From contig NZ_ATDN01000010.1 of NCBI RefSeq assembly GCF_004014805.1, positions 62,001 to 126,000 of the forward strand: 64,000 bases of DNA, given 5' to 3'. Positions 59,387 through 64,000 of the stretch are shown here, piece after piece. The notes beneath the pieces were generated by a model, which worked only from the letters and a program-made list of their open reading frames with translations, did not search any database and had not been told where the DNA came from. A program made the position numbers and the translations under genes. Each line of letters begins with the position of its first letter. Within the stretch, counting starts at the first letter, position 1. Source of the DNA: Mycolicibacterium elephantis DSM 44368 (lineage in GTDB: Bacteria > Actinomycetota > Actinomycetes > Mycobacteriales > Mycobacteriaceae).

Positions 59387-60810
59387 TCGAGACGGCGACA
59401 CCGGCGTCTCTGCCGTCTCACTTCTCGGCCCGCACGGCCCTGAACCGAAAGTCGATGCTGCGGTTCGGCGCGCTGGCAGTCATCGTGGTCGGAGCCGTCA
59501 TCGCGGCGCCGCGCATCGTTGCCCCGCTGCTGACAGGTTCGGTCGCACTGCTCTACCTGGCCGCCACACTCGATCGAAATTACCTGTTGTTCACAGGACT
59601 TCGAGCGTCGGCGATGGTGCGTGTGACCCGCGAAGAGGCGCTGGCGCTCGCCGAGGACGAGCTTCCGGTCTACACGGTCCTGCTACCCGTCTACGACGAA
59701 CCCTCGATCGTGACGAACCTGCTCAACGGGGTGGGCAAACTCGACTATCCCCGCGACAAACTGGAAGTGCTGCTGCTGGTCGAGGAGGACGATGTCGCGA
59801 CACAGGCGGCGCTGATCGGAGCCGAGCTCGAGTCGGTCCGGGTGGTGCTGGTTCCCCACAGCCTGCCGAAAACGAAGCCGAAGGCGTGCAATTACGGCAT
59901 GTCGCTGCCCGACCTGCACGGAGAGATGGTGACCATCTACGACGCCGAGGACATCCCCGACCCACTGCAACTCCGCCGCGCGGTGGCTGCGTTCCGACGG
60001 CTGCCGAGCGAGATCGGTTGCCTGCAAGCAAGACTGGGCTACTTCAACGAGAGGCAGAACTTGCTGACCCGCTGGTTCTCGCTGGAATACGACCAGTGGT
60101 TCGGCGTGATCCTGCCCGCCGTCGAAAAGGCAGGGTGCGTGGTCCCCCTCGGCGGTACCTCGAACCACATGTCCACGCGCACCTGGCGCGAGGTCGGCGG
60201 CTGGGACGAATTCAACGTCACTGAGGATGCCGACCTCGGGGTGCGGCTGGCGCGGCACGGCTATCGCACGCTCATTCTCGACTCGATCACGTTGGAGGAA
60301 GCCAATTCTGACGTGGTGAACTGGATCAGGCAGCGGTCGCGCTGGTACAAGGGGTACTTGCAGACGATGCTTGTGCATCTGCGCAACCCAGCAGGGTTGC
60401 GACGCGAGATCGGGACCAAGGCGATTCTGCGCCTGCTCAACATGACCGGCGGGGTCCCGTTGGCCGCGGTCTGCAATCTGGTGTTCTGGTTCACGATGCT
60501 GGTGTGGGTGCTGGGCCGCCCGCCCGTCATCGCCATGATCTTTCCGCCGGTGACCTACTACGTCTGCTTGGCGTTGTTCCTCATCGGCGCTCCGCTGTCG
60601 GTGTACTCCGGCCTTGTCGTCACCAAGGAGCTCGGTAAACCACACCTCTGGCCGGCCGCGCTCCTGACACCGTTGTACTGGCTGCTTCAGGCAGTGGCCG
60701 CCGTAAAAGCCATCTACCAGTTGGTGTTCCGGCCGTTCTTCTGGGAGAAGACCGTGCACGGCCTGACCCAACCGCATAACTCGTCACCATCTGCTGGAGA
60801 TCGTCGGTGA
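59383..60810 (+). CDS. Processive family 2 glycosyltransferase (cellulose-synthase-like)
   Basis: 475 residues with GTG start overlapping the previous stop. Two N-terminal TM helices (about 27-63), a cytosolic GT-A domain, and four or five C-terminal TM helices (about 350-460). Synthase motifs: LLVEEDD (132-137), YDAED (186-190, DxD site), TED (280-282) and QRSRW (317-321), the D,D,D,QxxRW set of inverting processive synthases. No PilZ domain follows, unlike BcsA, so direct c-di-GMP control is not expected. The next gene encodes a BcsB-like protein. A beta-linked polysaccharide is likely; the sugar is unknown. Confidence 0.88.
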   Translation: MIETATPASLPSHFSARTALNRKSMLRFGALAVIVVGAVIAAPRIVAPLLTGSVALLYLAATLDRNYLLFTGLRASAMVRVTREEALALAEDELPVYTVLLPVYDEPSIVTNLLNGVGKLDYPRDKLEVLLLVEEDDVATQAALIGAELESVRVVLVPHSLPKTKPKACNYGMSLPDLHGEMVTIYDAEDIPDPLQLRRAVAAFRRLPSEIGCLQARLGYFNERQNLLTRWFSLEYDQWFGVILPAVEKAGCVVPLGGTSNHMSTRTWREVGGWDEFNVTEDADLGVRLARHGYRTLILDSITLEEANSDVVNWIRQRSRWYKGYLQTMLVHLRNPAGLRREIGTKAILRLLNMTGGVPLAAVCNLVFWFTMLVWVLGRPPVIAMIFPPVTYYVCLALFLIGAPLSVYSGLVVTKELGKPHLWPAALLTPLYWLLQAVAAVKAIYQLVFRPFFWEKTVHGLTQPHNSSPSAGDRR

Positions 60811-62744
60811 AAACAATCGTCCGATCCGTCGCGGCTGCCGTCGTCCTCGTCGCAGCCCTGTGGGCGCAGGTCATGCAGCCCGTGCTGCCAGAGGCCTCGG
60901 CAGAGCCCCGTGGCCACGGGGTTCCCGGCTCGAACGTGACACCGCCGATCGTCTGGCCCGAGTTGGGGCTTCCAGATCGGTTGGAGCTGATCGGGGCCAA
61001 CCAGACCACCGGTGTATCGGTTCCCGTGCCTTCGGGTGTCAAGCCGACGACGCTCACCGGCCAGATCGGCTCGGTGGTCAACGTGAACCAGGGCCGGATC
61101 GAGGTTCTCGACGGACGAGGCATCGTGCTCGGCACCATCCCCGTGCCCGGCGATCTGGCCACCGTTCCGTTCAGAGTCGACATCTCGGCCGCCGAGATCA
61201 AGGACGGCCAGGCCCAGCTCAACTTCGTCCTGCGCGACAAGTCCGCCGCCACCGACAGTTGCTCGCAGCCACCGACGTTGGCGTTGAGCCAACTGGCCGC
61301 GGCGTTTTCGGGCCCCACGCCGGATCCCAGGACCGTCGCGGACTTTCTGCCCGGCTACCTCGACCAGGTCCTGATCCGGGTGGGCTCTGCGCCGACCGAG
61401 AGCCAGCAGCAGGCCGCGCTGGACCTGGTCGCCGAGCTCACCCAGCTGTACCGCCCGATGCCGGTGCGCATCGAGGTGGACAACGCCGACGGCCCGGTGC
61501 CGCCCGGCCGCAGCATCGCGCGGCGGGTGATCGACATCCGCGACGGCGGCACGGCGGGGCTGAAGGTCGAAAAGCCCGGCACCCCCGATGCGGTGCTGGC
61601 GATCACCGGCACCGGGCAGGAACTCGTGCAGCAGGTCGACCTGTTCGCCGACCGACGTTTCAGCCTCGCCCAGACTCCCTCGGCTGCAACGCTTTCCGCG
61701 CTGGAGGACCGCAGCCAGGCGACGAACATCAAGACCTTCGCCCAGCTCGGCATGACCGGTGAGGCCTCGGTGTTGGGAACCAGCACGCTGTATGCCGGCT
61801 TCGATGTCAGCAAGTTCGCCCTCGGCCCGATCAGCCACGCGAAGGTGCACCTGAAAGCCAAGTACACACCCGTGGTCGGCGGGGAGGCCTCGGTCTTGAT
61901 CCGGTCCGGATCGACGGTGCTGGCCACCCACGTGCTCGACGATTCGGGCGTGCTCGACGTGACCGGTGACATCCCCCCCGAATCGATCACCTCCACGATC
62001 GGTTTGGCGATGGAGTTGCGCTACACCCCGCGCCAGGAATGCGCGCCGGTGAACGACCGCATGACCTTCGCCCTTGCCCCACAGTCGACGGTGACCGTCA
62101 CGCCGGGAACCCACAACCGCGGGGGCTTTCCGATACTGCCGATGGCGTTCACACCGGACTTCGATGTGGCGATCGACAGCCCCGAACATCTGACCTACGC
62201 CGCACAGGCGATCAACCTGATGGGTCAGCAGACGACGGTGGCGTTGCGACCCCGGCTCACGACGTTCGCCGCCGCCGCCACGTCCGGCACCGGTCTTCTC
62301 GCGGTCACCGGAGGCAGCGAATTGGCCGACGCGGCAATGAACCCGCCGATTCAGCCGGGTGCGCCGAACACCGTCAGCTTCAACGCGAGCCCGGACACCG
62401 ACCTGGATCTGGGCGGGCCGCTGGGCCTCGTGCAGGCGTTCACCCACAACGGTCGCACCGTGCTGGCGATCTCCGGCAGCGGGGACTGGTCGTTGGTCGG
62501 CGATGCGCTCAACTACATCCGCGGCCTTGAGAACCGCTGGGCGTCGTTGACCGGCGATGTCGTCGCGACCGGCGCCGAACGCCAAACCGTCAACCTGACC
62601 GTGCGCGAGGGCGGGGGTTTGGTCAACGAATATCCGGGCGACCACTGGAAGTGGTGGGCGTGGGTGTCGCTTGCCGCCGGTGCCGCGATCGTCATCGCAG
62701 CGGTGACGCTGGTCGTGGTCCGCAGACGACGGAGAACCCGGTGA
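60807..62744 (+). CDS. BcsB-like membrane-anchored periplasmic subunit
   Basis: 645 residues; its ATG (MKTIVRSV) overlaps the GT2 stop. A Sec signal (about 1-32, ...PEASA) precedes a long extracytoplasmic part of alternating beta domains (FRVDISAAEIKDGQAQLNFVL; SHAKVHLKAKYTPVVGGEASVLIRSGSTVLATHVLD; FPILPMAFTPDFDVAID). A single C-terminal TM helix (about 616-637) and a basic tail RRRRRTR follow. This is the layout of BcsB, which guides nascent cellulose out of the BcsA channel. Two lone cysteines (DSCSQPP; RQECAP) may form a disulphide. Sequence similarity is by eye only. Confidence 0.75.
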   Translation: MKTIVRSVAAAVVLVAALWAQVMQPVLPEASAEPRGHGVPGSNVTPPIVWPELGLPDRLELIGANQTTGVSVPVPSGVKPTTLTGQIGSVVNVNQGRIEVLDGRGIVLGTIPVPGDLATVPFRVDISAAEIKDGQAQLNFVLRDKSAATDSCSQPPTLALSQLAAAFSGPTPDPRTVADFLPGYLDQVLIRVGSAPTESQQQAALDLVAELTQLYRPMPVRIEVDNADGPVPPGRSIARRVIDIRDGGTAGLKVEKPGTPDAVLAITGTGQELVQQVDLFADRRFSLAQTPSAATLSALEDRSQATNIKTFAQLGMTGEASVLGTSTLYAGFDVSKFALGPISHAKVHLKAKYTPVVGGEASVLIRSGSTVLATHVLDDSGVLDVTGDIPPESITSTIGLAMELRYTPRQECAPVNDRMTFALAPQSTVTVTPGTHNRGGFPILPMAFTPDFDVAIDSPEHLTYAAQAINLMGQQTTVALRPRLTTFAAAATSGTGLLAVTGGSELADAAMNPPIQPGAPNTVSFNASPDTDLDLGGPLGLVQAFTHNGRTVLAISGSGDWSLVGDALNYIRGLENRWASLTGDVVATGAERQTVNLTVREGGGLVNEYPGDHWKWWAWVSLAAGAAIVIAAVTLVVVRRRRRTR

Positions 62745-62745
62745 G

Positions 62746-64000
62746 GTGGTGACCGTAGGCCCGGCGCTCGCCGGACACGTAAGCGCCGACACCCCTGACC
62801 CCGCACGCGCCGCCGACCCACGGCGCGGCTGGGGGGTCGGTCTGTTCGTCGCGCTCGCCGGCCTCTACTTCGCCGTCGGGGCCGTACTGATACTGCGGTT
62901 CAACATGTTCGACCCGGACGCGCCGAGCCGAGTGGCCAACGCGGGCTATGTGGTGATGAGCCGTCAGCCACACCTGTCGGCCATCGGGTTCGTCTGGAAC
63001 CCGCTGCCCAGCATGGTGCAGATACCGATTCTCCCGTTCAGCCAGTGGTGGCCGGAACTGAAGACACACGGCCTGGCCGGGGTGCTGCAGAGCGCGTTGT
63101 TCATGGCCGGTGCGGCCGTGATGGTGCGGCGCATCGCGCTGGACCGCGGAGTCGGGACGGCGTGGCGGTGGTTGGCTGTCGGCTGCTTCGCGCTGCAGCC
63201 GATGATCGTCATCTACGGCGCCTCCGGGATGAGCGAAGCGGCCGAGACGTTCTTCCTGCTGTGGTGCGTGCGCCATCTCATGCAATGGGTTCACCTGCAG
63301 CGGGTGGGCGACCTCACCTGGGCCGGAATCGCTTTGGGGCTCGGCTACCTGTGCCGTTACGAAGCGGTGCCCGCCGCGTGTGGTGCGGCCCTGCTGGTCG
63401 GGGCGGTCGCCTTCCGGGCCGCGCGGCGATCGCAACGAGTCAACAACGCCATGCTCAGCGTGATCATCGTGCTGTTCCCGTTGGCGACGGCGTTCATCGT
63501 GTGGGCGTTGACCAGCTGGGTGGTTTCGGGCGAGCTGTTCGCGACGTTGTCGTCGCAGTACGGCAACGACAGTCAGGTGAGCGCGGCGATGGAGCGGGGC
63601 GGACCGCTTGCCGAGGCGGCCTCCAGCGACTGGGTGGTGATCGCCGCGCGGCTGCTGGGCATGCAGCCGTTCGCGTTGCTGGCCGTGGCGATCGCCGTCG
63701 CGCACAGCGTGTTGCGCCGGAAGGCCGACGCGCTGGTGCCGATCGCGGTGTTCGGCCCGGTGCTGGCCTTCGCCGTCTGGGGCCAGTACACGTCGACCAC
63801 CTTCGGCTGGTTCCGGTTCTACCTGCTGGCGATTCCGCTCGTCATCTGTGTCGCGCTGGCGTTGTGGGAGCCGACGGCGCCACGGGGAACGAATCGATGG
63901 CGTGCGGACAGCGCGGCAAGCCGCGCAGGGGCGGCGCTGCTGTGCGTCTCACTTGCCATCGGGATTCCGGTCACCGTGGCGGCGATGGGAAATGAGCGGA
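62746..64000 (+). CDS. GT-C-like integral membrane glycosyltransferase, 3' truncated by the window end
   Basis: The frame starting GTG-GTG at 62746/62749 stays open to the last base (418 codons) with no stop, so the gene continues beyond the window. Nine or more TM helices are visible. The first outside loop has FDPDAPSRVANAGYVV (acidic residues after TM1, as in GT-C enzymes), followed by GASGMSEAAETFFLLWCVRHL and LGLGYLCRYEAVPAA, a GT39/GT87-like pattern. It begins 1-4 nt after the BcsB-like stop and belongs to the same operon. It would use a polyprenyl-linked sugar donor. Confidence 0.75.
   Translation, partial: MVTVGPALAGHVSADTPDPARAADPRRGWGVGLFVALAGLYFAVGAVLILRFNMFDPDAPSRVANAGYVVMSRQPHLSAIGFVWNPLPSMVQIPILPFSQWWPELKTHGLAGVLQSALFMAGAAVMVRRIALDRGVGTAWRWLAVGCFALQPMIVIYGASGMSEAAETFFLLWCVRHLMQWVHLQRVGDLTWAGIALGLGYLCRYEAVPAACGAALLVGAVAFRAARRSQRVNNAMLSVIIVLFPLATAFIVWALTSWVVSGELFATLSSQYGNDSQVSAAMERGGPLAEAASSDWVVIAARLLGMQPFALLAVAIAVAHSVLRRKADALVPIAVFGPVLAFAVWGQYTSTTFGWFRFYLLAIPLVICVALALWEPTAPRGTNRWRADSAASRAGAALLCVSLAIGIPVTVAAMGNER

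Noticed and set aside
59383..62744. Naming the GT2 and its partner bcsA and bcsB
   Set aside because: The synthase lacks PilZ and is shorter than BcsA, and BcsB likeness is judged only by eye; product identity as cellulose is unproven.

Overview
The window is high-GC actinobacterial DNA, almost certainly from a fast-growing Mycobacterium (Mycolicibacterium-like). The coding is dense and uses many GTG and some TTG starts. Genes are chained by ATGA/GTGA overlaps, and several have a -10 box about 7 nt before the start codon, as in leaderless mycobacterial mRNAs. From memory of the M. tuberculosis map, the backbone is the Rv0440 (groEL2) to Rv0408 (pta) block in inverted orientation: groEL2, SDR (Rv0439c), moeA2, psd, pssA, AAA ATPase (Rv0435c), LON-domain protein (Rv0434), YbdK-type ligase (Rv0433), sodC, Rv0431, Rv0430, def, Rv0428c, xthA, thiC, thiD, Rv0421c, Rv0420c, lpqL, thiG, thiS, thiO, thiE, mutT3, glnX, glnH, pknG, ackA, pta. 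No search was run, so synteny statements rest on recall.

Four blocks interrupt or extend this backbone. (1) 2.1-8.0 kb, between groEL2 and the SDR gene: a cupin, an SF2 helicase, and a reverse-strand operon of two bacterial-PH membrane proteins (YdbS/YdbT-like), a HAD phosphatase, a small membrane protein and an SRPBCC protein. (2) 14.0-26.1 kb, between the convergent AAA and LON genes: a DUF1707 protein behind a paired-operator promoter, a CBS protein with an ArsB/NhaD-type permease, an acyltransferase-SGNH protein, a complete Mrp antiporter operon (A/B fusion, C, D, E, F, G), a methyltransferase and an EspC-like type VII secretion substrate. (3) 37.7-42.6 kb: a Baeyer-Villiger-type monooxygenase behind a perfect palindrome, a tandem-domain TetR regulator, small membrane proteins and an amino-acid permease. 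An HNH/DUF222 protein also sits alone at 32.2-33.8 kb. (4) 57.9 kb to the window end: an apparent exopolysaccharide operon of a polytopic membrane protein, a processive GT2 synthase, a BcsB-like periplasmic protein and a GT-C-like membrane glycosyltransferase cut by the window edge. This is the best candidate for an under-described system.

Functional groupings: phospholipid synthesis (pssA and psd, with moeA2 and the AAA ATPase); thiamine synthesis in two TPP-riboswitch-controlled units (thiC-thiD and thiO-thiS-thiG) plus divergent thiE; amino-acid sensing to kinase signalling (glnX-glnH-pknG); acetate/acetyl-phosphate interconversion (pta-ackA); heat shock (groEL2 under two CIRCE operators); cation/proton homeostasis (Mrp); and envelope or secreted functions (SodC, LpqL-type peptidases, acyltransferase, exopolysaccharide cluster). 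No rRNA, tRNA, CRISPR array, insertion sequence or replication origin was recognised. No intergenic gap exceeds 300 bases.
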